A DNA stretch of 8,183 nt from Cytophagales bacterium (GTDB lineage Bacteria; Bacteroidota; Bacteroidia; Cytophagales; ES-bin-26): NCBI GenBank assembly GCA_014379925.1, contig JACMKY010000219.1:1-8183 (forward strand), written 5' to 3'. Below the pieces are notes generated by a model, which was given only the letters and a program-made list of their open reading frames with translations, was not told the DNA's origin and did not search any database. Positions 1-6,470 of this stretch are shown here, one piece after another. The stretch's first letter is position 1, and the number at the start of each line of letters is the position of its first letter. Position numbers and translations under genes: made by a program.

Positions 1-1187
1 GCGCCGCCGACCAGCTCATCGACATCGGACCGGAAGCCGGCTCGCAAGGAGGACAGTTGGTTTTCCAGGGCCGCCTGAAAGGGGAAGAACGCCACGGAGA
101 CCGGCCTTTCATTTCCCACACCCTCAACTTCCTCGACGGGACGGATCGAATCGAGATTCCGGCGGTGAGGCGTCGCTGGACCCACTTCATCGAGGTGAAG
201 GGGGCGCGGGAAAATAACCTCCAGTACGTGGACGCCCGTTTTCCGCTGGGCGTACTCACCGTGGTGACGGGCGTGAGCGGATCGGGTAAGTCTACGCTGG
301 TTCGCAAGGTGTTGTACCCGGCCCTGAGCAAGTTGAAAGGGCAATACAGCGAGGATTCCGGCAAGTACCATAGCCTGGAAGGGAGCCTGGACCGCCTCAA
401 GCAGACCGAGTTCGTGGATCAGAATCCGATTGGCAAGTCATCGCGCTCCAATCCCATCACCTACATCAAAGCCTACGATTTCATCCGCACCCTGATGGCC
501 GATCAGTCCCTGGCCAAGGCCCGGGGCTACAAACCCGCCCACTTTTCCTTCAACGTCGACGGCGGGCGTTGCGAGGTATGCCAGGGCGAAGGCACGGTGA
601 CGGTCGAGATGCAGTTCATGGCCGACTTGCACCTCAAGTGCGAAAGCTGCGGGGGAAAACGCTTCAAGCAGGAAATCCTGGAGGTGAAGTACCGCGACCA
701 GGACGTTTCCGACATCCTGGAAATGACCGTCGACGACAGCCTGGTCTTTTTCGGGAACGAGCCGAAACTGGTGGAAAAGCTGCTGCCCTTGCAGGAAGTG
801 GGCCTGGGCTACGTGCGACTGGGGCAGTCGTCCGACACGCTGAGCGGGGGCGAGGCCCAGCGGGTGAAACTGGCTTCTTTCCTGGGCAAGGGCCATTCTA
901 ACCAAGGCAACGCCCTTTTCATCTTCGACGAACCCACCACGGGGTTGCACTTTCACGACATCCGGAAATTGTTGAAAGCCATCAACGCCCTGGTGGATCA
1001 GGGGGACACAGTGATCATCATTGAGCACAACGTGGAAGTGATCAAGTGCGCCGACTGGATCATCGACCTGGGTCCGGAGGGCGGCGACGGGGGTGGCCGC
1101 ATCACCTTCGCCGGATTGCCCGAGGACATGATCAGGCTGGAAGACAACCACACGGCCCGGTTCCTGCGCGAGAAGTTTGGGAAATAG
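1..1187 (+). CDS. uvrA: UvrA, excinuclease ABC subunit A (C-terminal part, 5' truncated by window)
   Basis: UvrA is the ATPase that, with UvrB, recognises bulky DNA lesions in nucleotide excision repair in the cytoplasm. The frame is open from base 3 to the TAG at 1185-1187, so only about 395 C-terminal residues of a protein usually near 930-950 are present. The window opens with the end of the first ATPase half (IDIGPEAG). Next come the second-half Walker A GVSGSGKST (about 270-296), the zinc-finger pairs CEVC and CESC (570-650), the ABC signature LSGGEAQ (840-860), Walker B LFIFDEPT (about 915-938), the H-loop IIEHN (about 1017-1031) and the closing motif IDLGPEGG. VDQNPIG and SRSNPITYIKAYD match the Bacteroidota form of UvrA1. 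All ATPase and zinc residues in this part look intact. The TTG at 57 is inside the gene and is not its start. The gene is convergent with bioA. Confidence 0.97.
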   Translation, partial: AADQLIDIGPEAGSQGGQLVFQGRLKGEERHGDRPFISHTLNFLDGTDRIEIPAVRRRWTHFIEVKGARENNLQYVDARFPLGVLTVVTGVSGSGKSTLVRKVLYPALSKLKGQYSEDSGKYHSLEGSLDRLKQTEFVDQNPIGKSSRSNPITYIKAYDFIRTLMADQSLAKARGYKPAHFSFNVDGGRCEVCQGEGTVTVEMQFMADLHLKCESCGGKRFKQEILEVKYRDQDVSDILEMTVDDSLVFFGNEPKLVEKLLPLQEVGLGYVRLGQSSDTLSGGEAQRVKLASFLGKGHSNQGNALFIFDEPTTGLHFHDIRKLLKAINALVDQGDTVIIIEHNVEVIKCADWIIDLGPEGGDGGGRITFAGLPEDMIRLEDNHTARFLREKFGK

Positions 1188-1250
1188 CCAATGGCCTTGT
1201 ATCAGCAGTCAGCGGACTAGGAACGAATACTTCAATGGTTGATATTCCGC

Positions 1251-1280
1251 AACCCGCGGGTTCAGCGCAGGGAACCTGCG
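1251..1280. terminator. Inverted repeats in the uvrA/bioA convergent gap (possible weak terminator)
   Basis: The 104-base gap between the converging stop codons holds a perfect 12-base palindrome, AACCCGCGGGTT (1251-1262). It also holds a hairpin with a 6-bp stem and 3-base loop, CGCAGG-GAA-CCTGCG (1266-1280). On the plus strand the hairpin is followed only by TTCGTTT, a poor U tract; on the minus strand there is no T run. Position suggests transcription termination for one or both genes, but the sequence support is modest. Confidence 0.35.
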
Positions 1281-1291
1281 TTCGTTTACCG

Positions 1292-2653
1292 TCAATTGTG
1301 GTTGATCCTGTCCAGCAACTCGAAAATAGCGGCGTAAATGGAGTCCAGTTCCTCGTCCCGGATCACGTAGGGTGGCAGGATGTAGATGACATTGCCCAAC
1401 GGACGCATCAGCAGATCCCGCGCCAGGAAGAAGTGGTATAGAAAATCCCTGGCCTCGTTGAAGTAGCCCGTTTCCTGCGGAGAACGGAGCTCAACCGCCA
1501 GGATGACACCCAGGCAGCGGACGTCCTTCACCCCGGGATGGTGCCGTACCCGTTCCACGAAAGCCAGGTGTTTCCGGGCGATCCGGTGAATATGCTGGCG
1601 ACACTCCGGCGTGAGCAGCAATTCCAGACTGGCCAGGGCCACCGCGCAAGCCAACGGATTGGCCGTGAAAGAATGGCCGTGGAAAAATGCCTTGGTCCGG
1701 TCAGCGGTTCGGAAAGCCGAGACGACCTGCTCGGTGCACGTGGTCACCCCCAGGGCCATCGTGCCGCCCGTTAGTCCCTTGGAAAGGCATACCAAGTCCG
1801 GCTGCTCGGTCAGGTGGTCAGAGGCGAACAGTTCGCCCGTGCGGCCAAAGCCCGTCATCACCTCGTCGGCAATGCAGAGGATGCCGTTTTCGTGGGCAAT
1901 GCGCCACAGTTCGTCCAGCAGGTTGGCCGGGTACATCCGCATCCCGGCGGCCCCCTGCACCAGCGGTTCGCTGATGAAAGCGGCTACTTCGCCGCCCTCC
2001 GCCAGCGTCCGGAAACGCCGAAGAATACCCGCCACCGCCTCGCACGCGGTGGGGGAACAGCCCTTTTTTAGCGAAGCATTGCCCAGGCAGCAGTGCGGGC
2101 GGGAGCAGGGAGGAAAATCGATGAAATCCACCTCAAACAGGTACGGCGCAAAGGAGGCGTTGAACGGGCCGCGTTCGCCCACCGACATCGCCCCGAACGT
2201 ATCGCCGTGGTAGGCGCCCCGCCAGGCCAGCACCTTCTTCCGCTCCGTTCCCCGGTTGTACCAGTATTGAAAGGCCATTTTCAGGGCCACTTCCACGGCC
2301 GTACTGCCATTGTCGGAATAAAATACCTTGGTTTGGTTGGACGGCAGGATGCCGAGCAGTTGTTCGGCTAGCCGCACGGCGGGCGCGTGGGTGAAGCCGG
2401 CGAAAATCACGTGCTCCAGTTCCATCGCCTGCCGGTAAAGGGCTTCCGCCAGGCGCGGGTGCGCGTGTCCGTGCAAGTTCACCCACCACGAAGCGATGCA
2501 GTCCAGGATGCGTCGTCCGTTCCCGACGTACAGGTAAACCCCTTCGGCCCGCTCCACCGGCAACGTCTCGCGTTCGCCCAGCAGGGGCGTGTACGGATGC
2601 CAGACACTGCGCTGGTCGCGTTCCGGAAGGGTAGGGGCATTGGCGTCCGTCAT
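1292..2653 (-). CDS. bioA: Adenosylmethionine-8-amino-7-oxononanoate aminotransferase (BioA)
   Basis: BioA is a PLP-dependent class III aminotransferase. It makes 7,8-diaminononanoate (DAPA) from KAPA in biotin synthesis, usually with S-adenosylmethionine as amino donor. The 453-residue product has the usual family length. Visible hallmarks are VWHPYT (residues 17-22), SWWVNLHGHAHP (55-66), HVIFAGFTH (81-89), SDNGSTAVE (113-121), the YHGD motif (148-151), IADEVMTGFGRTG (261-273, PLP-binding Asp263), LSKGLTGG (290-297, Schiff-base Lys292) and GHSFTANPLA (326-335). The ATG at 2651-2653 overlaps the TGA of the upstream MGMT-like gene (ATGA), which fixes the start and suggests translational coupling. 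The frame stays open upstream to about 3214, but those residues have no BioA character and lie over the neighbour. Residues 183-204 form an unusual Cys-rich loop. No other biotin gene is in the window. Confidence 0.95.
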   Translation of the reverse strand: MTDANAPTLPERDQRSVWHPYTPLLGERETLPVERAEGVYLYVGNGRRILDCIASWWVNLHGHAHPRLAEALYRQAMELEHVIFAGFTHAPAVRLAEQLLGILPSNQTKVFYSDNGSTAVEVALKMAFQYWYNRGTERKKVLAWRGAYHGDTFGAMSVGERGPFNASFAPYLFEVDFIDFPPCSRPHCCLGNASLKKGCSPTACEAVAGILRRFRTLAEGGEVAAFISEPLVQGAAGMRMYPANLLDELWRIAHENGILCIADEVMTGFGRTGELFASDHLTEQPDLVCLSKGLTGGTMALGVTTCTEQVVSAFRTADRTKAFFHGHSFTANPLACAVALASLELLLTPECRQHIHRIARKHLAFVERVRHHPGVKDVRCLGVILAVELRSPQETGYFNEARDFLYHFFLARDLLMRPLGNVIYILPPYVIRDEELDSIYAAIFELLDRINHN

Positions 2654-3120
2654 ATCACCAGGTGTTGGGAGGGCGACCAGAATACCCGGTCGAAGTGCTG
2701 AACCTGATCTTCCGCCACGGTGATGCCTTCCCGTTCGAGCCGCTGCTGCATGGTGTGGGGCTCGGGAAAGCAGTGTTTTCCCGTGAGCAGCCCGTTCCGG
2801 TTGACCACCCGGTGCGCCGGCACGTCCTCCACGCTGTGCGCGCTGTTCATCGCCCAGCCAACCATCCGCGCGCCCGACTTTAATCCCAGGTATTGGGCGA
2901 TGGCCCCGTAGGAGGTGACCCGCCCGGGAGGAATCAGGCGCACCACTTCGTGGACGTCGCGGAAGAAGTTCTGGTTTTTCAAGGGGAAGCCGGCTGTCTT
3001 CAGGCCCAAATATACGGCTTTCAACCGCAAAACCAGGGTTGCCTGCCGGAAGGAAAAAGCGAAAAACCGGACGAGCCTTTTTGGTGCGTATCCGCCCTGG
3101 CGGGTTTTGTAGTCGTCCAT
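2650..3120 (-). CDS. MGMT-family DNA-binding protein, alkyltransferase-like (no active-site Cys)
   Basis: The C-terminal 110 residues match the DNA-binding domain of O6-methylguanine methyltransferases: FFRDVHEVVRLIPPGRVTSYGAIAQ (helix-turn-helix region with the conserved Tyr71), ARMVGWAM with Arg85 at the arginine-finger position, and PAHRVVNRNG. The methyl-accepting motif PCHR reads PAHR (101-104), so this should be an alkyltransferase-like (ATL) protein. Known ATLs bind alkylated guanine and pass it to nucleotide excision repair rather than repairing it themselves. The ATG at 3118-3120 gives 156 residues, but the first 46 are basic and unlike the family. An in-frame TTG at 2980-2982 would give the usual length of about 110. 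The stop overlaps the bioA start by ATGA. The domain call is firm; the start is uncertain. Confidence 0.88.
   Translation of the reverse strand: MDDYKTRQGGYAPKRLVRFFAFSFRQATLVLRLKAVYLGLKTAGFPLKNQNFFRDVHEVVRLIPPGRVTSYGAIAQYLGLKSGARMVGWAMNSAHSVEDVPAHRVVNRNGLLTGKHCFPEPHTMQQRLEREGITVAEDQVQHFDRVFWSPSQHLVI
3007..3014 (-). promoter_or_regulatory. Candidate -7 element TATATTTG inside the annotated MGMT-like 5' end
   Basis: Read on the minus strand, 3014-3007 is TATATTTG, a perfect match to the Bacteroidota -7 consensus TAnnTTTG. Transcription would start near 3000, about 20 bases before the TTG at 2982 that gives the family-length protein. No TTG -33 element is present at the usual spacing, so this is only a candidate. 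Confidence 0.3.
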
Positions 3121-3127
3121 TCTCCGG

Positions 3128-3135
3128 CAAACTTA
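3128..3135 (-). promoter_or_regulatory. Candidate -7 element TAAGTTTG upstream of the MGMT-like/bioA operon
   Basis: Read on the minus strand, 3135-3128 is TAAGTTTG, a perfect TAnnTTTG match. Transcription would begin at about 3121-3124, almost on the ATG at 3120. An mRNA from this promoter would therefore be leaderless or use the downstream TTG start. The nearest TTG lies only 13 bases upstream, too close for a normal -33 element. Confidence 0.35.
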
Positions 3136-3138
3136 CAC

Positions 3139-3154
3139 TCCTTGGTTTCAAGGA
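3139..3154. repeat. Inverted repeat TCCTTG-GTTT-CAAGGA in the divergent promoter region
   Basis: This is a perfect 6-bp inverted repeat with a 4-base spacer. It sits just upstream of the minus-strand -7 element at 3128-3135, where a repressor or activator could reach the promoter. It could also fold as a small hairpin. Nothing identifies a binding protein. Confidence 0.3.
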
Positions 3155-3201
3155 AGTTTCCTTTTTCCTTTTCGAAGTATTTATGAGTATCCAGGCGGAA
3201 G

Positions 3202-3209
3202 TATCTTGG
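3202..3209 (+). promoter_or_regulatory. Weak -7-like element TATCTTGG upstream of the T9SS gene
   Basis: TATCTTGG matches the TAnnTTTG consensus at all but one fixed position. It is placed so that transcription would begin near 3215, ahead of the ribosome-binding site at 3236-3240. No TTG is found at -33 spacing, so support is weak. Confidence 0.22.
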
Positions 3210-3247
3210 GCCAACGAGGCTCCTCATTTTTCGGAAAGGATTACGAA

Positions 3248-3280
3248 ATGAGTTTGGAACTCCCGGCTGGGCAACCATGA
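3248..3280 (+). CDS. Possible 10-codon leader ORF coupled to the T9SS gene
   Basis: ATG at 3248 encodes MSLELPAGQP and ends with TGA at 3278-3280, which overlaps the ATG of the next gene as ATGA. It is preceded by GGAAAGGA (3233-3240) at a normal 7-base spacing. The downstream gene has no clear Shine-Dalgarno sequence of its own. Ribosomes could load here and re-initiate on the large ORF. The peptide resembles nothing known, and such short ORFs arise by chance. Confidence 0.3.
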   Translation: MSLELPAGQP

Positions 3281-5769
3281 AAAAGATCTACCTCATCGGA
3301 ATGTGCTTGCTGTCCAATTGGGCAATCGCGCAGAGGCAGGCCAACATCTGGTATTTCGGACGGCGGGCGGGCATCGACTTCAACAAGGGAGTCCCGGAAG
3401 CGTTGACCGACGGCCAGATCAACACCCGCGAAGGCTGCGCCTCCCTCGCGGATGCCGATACCGGGACGTTGCTGTTTTATACCGACGGAATCCAGGTGTA
3501 CAATCAGAACCACCAGCTCATGCCCAACGGCTCCGGCCTGACGGGCAATTCTTCCAGTACACAGTCGGCCATCATCTTACCCAATCCGGGCAATCCAATG
3601 CGGTATTACGTCGTGACGGCGGGCATCAGGACCGGAACCGGGCTGCGCTATTCGGAGGTGGACCTGGGTCTGGACGGCGGCCGGGGCGACGTAGTTGCGG
3701 GTTCCAAAAACAGCCTTTTGTTGATTACGAACACCGAAAAGCTAATTGCTACCCGGCACAACAATGGTACGGATTACTGGATTATCACGCACGAGCGAGA
3801 TAACGACCTATATTACGTCTACCAGGCGACGGCGAGCGGAATTGCGTTGAGTGCCAAGTACAAGGTAGGGGCGGTCCTCACGGGTGCCTACAGCGAAAAG
3901 GGCTACCTGAAACTATCGCCCGACGCCACCCGACTCGCCAGCGCCCTCAACGGCGTCGCGCAAAGGGTCGAACTGTTTCAATTCAACAACGCAACCGGTG
4001 CCATTACGGGCGTCGGCACGAGTCCCAAACTAACGTTGAACAGCATCCCGGCGGCGTACGGCGTGGAATTCTCCCCCGATGGCCGGTTGCTGTACGTCAC
4101 CGAGCAGCGGCGCCCGTCCCTGGGTACCAAGAGTTCGCTGTTGCAATTCGATTTGACGGCGGGCACCCCGGCGGCCGTCAACGCTTCCCGAAAAATGCTG
4201 GCCAATTCGACTTCGTTGATTTACGGAGCCTTGCAAGCCGGCCCCGACGGCCGAATCTACCTGGCCAAGGAAAATGACTTCAACGTGGGCGACAGTTACC
4301 TGGGCGTCATTACCAAGCCCAACACGGTGGGTCCGTCGGCCTTTTACCAGGAAAACGGTTTTGACCTGGGCGGCAAGCAAACCCTGAGTGGCCTGCCTGC
4401 CTTCTCCCAAGGTTTCGGCGTGGCCTTTACTTACCAGGGGCTTTGCCGGGGGGAGAAGACCAGCTTCTCCGTTCTCAAAACCCCCGACGTAAAGAGCGTG
4501 CAGTGGACTTTCGGCGATCCGGCCTCGGGCAGCAACACCGCGACCGAACCCACCACCGCCCACCAGTTCAGCGGAATCGGTACTTACCAGGTCACGCTGA
4601 CGATTACCTACGTGGACAATTCCTCCGAGACCCGTACCGCCAAGGTGACCATCGATGCCGCTCCGGTGGCGGGTTTGGGCCGGGACACCACCCTCTGCGA
4701 AGGCCAGACGCTGACCTTGAAGGCCTACCCCGGCTCCATCCCATCTCCGCAAGTCAAGTTCGGGTGGCAAGATGGCAGCACCAACGCGACGTACACCGTC
4801 AGCCAACCGGGCACCTACTGGGTGGAAGCTTCCGTGGGCAACTGCCGGACGCGGGATTCCATCGTGGTCCGTTACCTCTCCCCCGCGGGCGGGCTCGGCA
4901 ACGACACGACGCTGTGTTCGGGCAATACCCTCACGCTGAAGGCCAACGCGCCCGGCGCCACTTACGTCTGGCAGGATGGTTCTACCCGTTCTCAATTCAA
5001 CGTGACCAGGACGGGGGTGTACTGGGTAGACATCCGGGCGGGATCGTGCCGGATCCGGGATTCCATCCGGGTTGATTTACTGCCCACTCCCTCCTTCTAC
5101 CTGGGAACCGACACCTCGCTGTGCGCGGGCGGGTCGCTGCTGCTCAGCGCCCACAACCCCGACCAGCCCACGGCCCGCTACCGCTGGCAGGACGGCTCCA
5201 CCGGACCCACCTACCCGGCGACGGTTGCGGGAATCTACTGGGCCGATGCCGTGCTGGGCGACTGCACTTTCCGGGATTCCATCCGGGTGGGGGTCGTTGC
5301 GGCCCCGCCGGTGGTCAACCTGGGCGGAGACACCACGCTAACCGGGTTCGATTCGGAACTGACCTTACGGGCAACTTCCCCCTACGCCACGTACCGCTGG
5401 CAGGACGGCTCCACCGATTCGGCCTTCACCGTTTCCGAAGCAGGGGAGTACTGGGTGAGAGTCAGCAATGGATGCGGCTCGGTAACCGACACAATCGTTG
5501 TGAGCACCCCCAGTTGTCCCGGTTTCCAGATTCCCAACATCATCACCCCCAACGGCGACGGTTCAAACGATGCCTTCGTGGCTGTATGCGACGACGCCCG
5601 GTGGACGCTGGAAATTTACGACCGGTGGGGCAAAACGATTCACCGCGACAACTGGTACCAGAATAATTGGGAAGCCGAGGGGCTGAGAGAAGACATTTAC
5701 TTCTACCTGCTGCGAAACAACGCAACGCGGGAACTCCGCCGCGGCTGGGTACAGGTGAAGCGGCATTGA
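3277..5769 (+). CDS. Secreted PKD/Ig-repeat protein with T9SS type B sorting (gliding-motility) C-terminal domain
   Basis: The 830-residue product begins with a clear Sec signal peptide, MKKIYLIGMCLLSNWAIAQ, cleaved near residue 19, which supports the ATG at 3277. Residues 22-385 have the NIWYFG start and the LSPD and FSPDGRLLYV strands of the WD40/YVTN-like propellers common at the N-terminus of such proteins. A PKD-type domain follows at about 388-460 (WTFGDPASGS, GTYQVTLT). Next are four Ig-like repeats at about 462-534, 536-600, 604-674 and 678-745, each with WQDGST and YWV; the first three also carry paired cysteines. Residues 749-830 form the T9SS type B domain (PNIITPNGDGSND, YDRWGK, YFYLLR, GWVQV), which directs export through the outer membrane and attachment or release there. 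The role is probably surface display or adhesion; the ligand is unknown. The C-terminus looks intact although transposon debris begins about 30 bases beyond the stop. Confidence 0.93.
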   Translation: MKKIYLIGMCLLSNWAIAQRQANIWYFGRRAGIDFNKGVPEALTDGQINTREGCASLADADTGTLLFYTDGIQVYNQNHQLMPNGSGLTGNSSSTQSAIILPNPGNPMRYYVVTAGIRTGTGLRYSEVDLGLDGGRGDVVAGSKNSLLLITNTEKLIATRHNNGTDYWIITHERDNDLYYVYQATASGIALSAKYKVGAVLTGAYSEKGYLKLSPDATRLASALNGVAQRVELFQFNNATGAITGVGTSPKLTLNSIPAAYGVEFSPDGRLLYVTEQRRPSLGTKSSLLQFDLTAGTPAAVNASRKMLANSTSLIYGALQAGPDGRIYLAKENDFNVGDSYLGVITKPNTVGPSAFYQENGFDLGGKQTLSGLPAFSQGFGVAFTYQGLCRGEKTSFSVLKTPDVKSVQWTFGDPASGSNTATEPTTAHQFSGIGTYQVTLTITYVDNSSETRTAKVTIDAAPVAGLGRDTTLCEGQTLTLKAYPGSIPSPQVKFGWQDGSTNATYTVSQPGTYWVEASVGNCRTRDSIVVRYLSPAGGLGNDTTLCSGNTLTLKANAPGATYVWQDGSTRSQFNVTRTGVYWVDIRAGSCRIRDSIRVDLLPTPSFYLGTDTSLCAGGSLLLSAHNPDQPTARYRWQDGSTGPTYPATVAGIYWADAVLGDCTFRDSIRVGVVAAPPVVNLGGDTTLTGFDSELTLRATSPYATYRWQDGSTDSAFTVSEAGEYWVRVSNGCGSVTDTIVVSTPSCPGFQIPNIITPNGDGSNDAFVAVCDDARWTLEIYDRWGKTIHRDNWYQNNWEAEGLREDIYFYLLRNNATRELRRGWVQVKRH
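4660..5515 (+). repeat. Four tandem Ig-like repeat units within the T9SS gene
   Basis: Four units of about 65-75 codons share the pattern LGxDTTL...LTLxA...WQDGST...GxYWV...RDSI. Some DNA stretches are identical between units. A 25-base block around the WQDGST codons is shared by 5179-5203 and 5392-5416. TCCGGGATTCCATCCGGGT occurs at 5054-5072 and 5270-5288. This points to recent duplication or gene conversion among units. Confidence 0.8.
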
Positions 5770-5789
5770 TTAATCGATGGCAAAGTTGA

Positions 5790-6037
5790 GGTGAATACAG
5801 GCCCAGGTAAGCCAACGGCCAGGGCAAACTTGCGTTCACCACCCGGCAGATGCCTGGCAGGGAGATGCGTTCCAGGAGCAGTTTGCCGATCAGCGTTTTT
5901 TGCTCGGCGCGGATGGCGATGTTGGTGGGGTGCTCGACGAACGGGGGCTGGCAAGCCTTGCACTGGTGGTTTTGCTCGTCGTTATGGATGCGACCATTGC
6001 GCTTGATAAGGGTGGAATCACCGCGAGGACAAATCAT
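5790..6037 (-). pseudogene. IS1-family transposase InsA-like remnant (3' truncated)
   Basis: From the ATG at 6035-6037 the minus strand reads MICPRGDSTLIKRNGRIH, then QCKACQPPFVEHPTN, KTLIGKLLLERISL and GICRVVNASLPW. This is the N-terminal zinc-ribbon and helix-turn-helix pattern of IS1-family InsA proteins common in Bacteroidota and cyanobacteria. Family members usually start with a CPxCG knuckle. Here it reads CPRG, so one zinc ligand is missing and only Cys3, Cys26 and Cys29 remain. Similarity fades after about residue 80 (near 5798), and the frame then runs antisense into the 3' end of the T9SS gene. No InsB catalytic half with its DDE residues follows, so it cannot encode a working transposase. 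GGAAG lies just before the ATG as a weak ribosome-binding site. Confidence 0.7.
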
Positions 6038-6050
6038 GGCTTCCGTTCAT

Positions 6051-6470
6051 TCACGCGTGATTGATTTGCAGATCGTGAAACTGAAAGTGGCTCGTGCGCC
6101 GATCCAGCATCAGGTACGCTTGTTCCGCCATCAGCCGACCCAACTTCTCCATCGCGTGGTAGCGCTCATAAAGGGCGTAGCACAAGCAATGTGACGGATC
6201 TGTTGCCAGCGTTTTCTCCCCGTTTTCTTGCCTCTGAAGTAGCGCGGCGAAGGCAGCCCGGGGAGCCGATTACGTAGCCCAAGATGGGTTTGCTTTTCCG
6301 GCAGACAGAGCCATCCACGCCTTCCATGCCCGCGATCCGGTAGTGCGGTGGCTTTCGATGCGTTCGCGCATGACGGACGTACCATTGGCGCCCAATCCGT
6401 TGATCATCACCGAGCGGAATGCATTATTTTTGGGAAACTGAAAATCGAGTTGACGCCGTTTTCGGGCCCA
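6051..6470 (-). pseudogene. Unidentified broken reading frame
   Basis: One minus-strand frame is open from 6470 (after a TAG at 6471-6473) to the TGA at 6051-6053, apart from a single TAA at 6270-6272. The distal part is strikingly protein-like and helix-rich: residues such as CYALYERYHAMEKLGRLMAE, then QAYLMLDRR and FQFHDLQINHA before the stop. I do not recognise the family. The stop lies 14 bases before the InsA-like ATG on the same strand, so this may be an accessory gene or part of the same mobile element. Short stretches in the other minus frames (for example RKRWQQIRHI) faintly recall IS1 InsB, which would imply several frameshifts; that is speculative. Calling it a pseudogene rests only on the internal stop. 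Confidence 0.3.
6400..6432 (+). promoter_or_regulatory. Candidate Bacteroidota promoter TTG-N22-TATTTTTG upstream of the CotH-type gene
   Basis: TATTTTTG at 6425-6432 matches TAnnTTTG perfectly. A TTG lies at 6400-6402, 22 bases upstream, at the long end of the accepted -33 spacing. Transcription would start near 6438, ahead of the CotH-type reading frame, which opens at 6492. It is the best promoter match in the window with both elements present. Confidence 0.4.

Noticed and set aside
438..1151. Long minus-strand ORF opposite uvrA
   Set aside because: It lies wholly antisense to the conserved uvrA frame and has no recognisable motifs; long antisense frames are expected in GC-rich DNA.
1611..2213. 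200-codon plus-strand ORF opposite bioA
   Set aside because: It is antisense to highly conserved BioA motifs and has low-complexity Ser/Arg/Pro composition.
1292..3214. Reading bioA as a 640-residue protein starting near 3214
   Set aside because: Residues ahead of the ATG at 2653 have no BioA similarity and overlie the MGMT-like gene in another frame; the ATGA overlap and the 453-residue family length fit the shorter gene.
4030..4995. 321-codon minus-strand ORF opposite the T9SS gene
   Set aside because: It is antisense to a frame with clear domains, is Gly/Arg/His-rich and has no recognisable fold or start signal.
4660..5515. Tandem repeats considered as a CRISPR array or minisatellite
   Set aside because: The repeats are about 200 bases, stay in frame and encode Ig-like domains; there are no short identical repeats with regular spacers.
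5543..6037. The full 164-residue version of the InsA-like ORF as one protein
   Set aside because: Transposase similarity ends near residue 80; the remainder is antisense to the T9SS sorting domain.
6051..6060. Perfect palindrome TCACGCGTGA as an operator or attachment site
   Set aside because: It overlaps the stop of the broken frame, is short and has no partner copy in the window, so no specific role can be supported.
5850..6194. Plus-strand ORF of 114 codons in the decayed region
   Set aside because: It runs antisense to the InsA-like remnant and its sequence has no protein-like features; the minus strand explains the region better.
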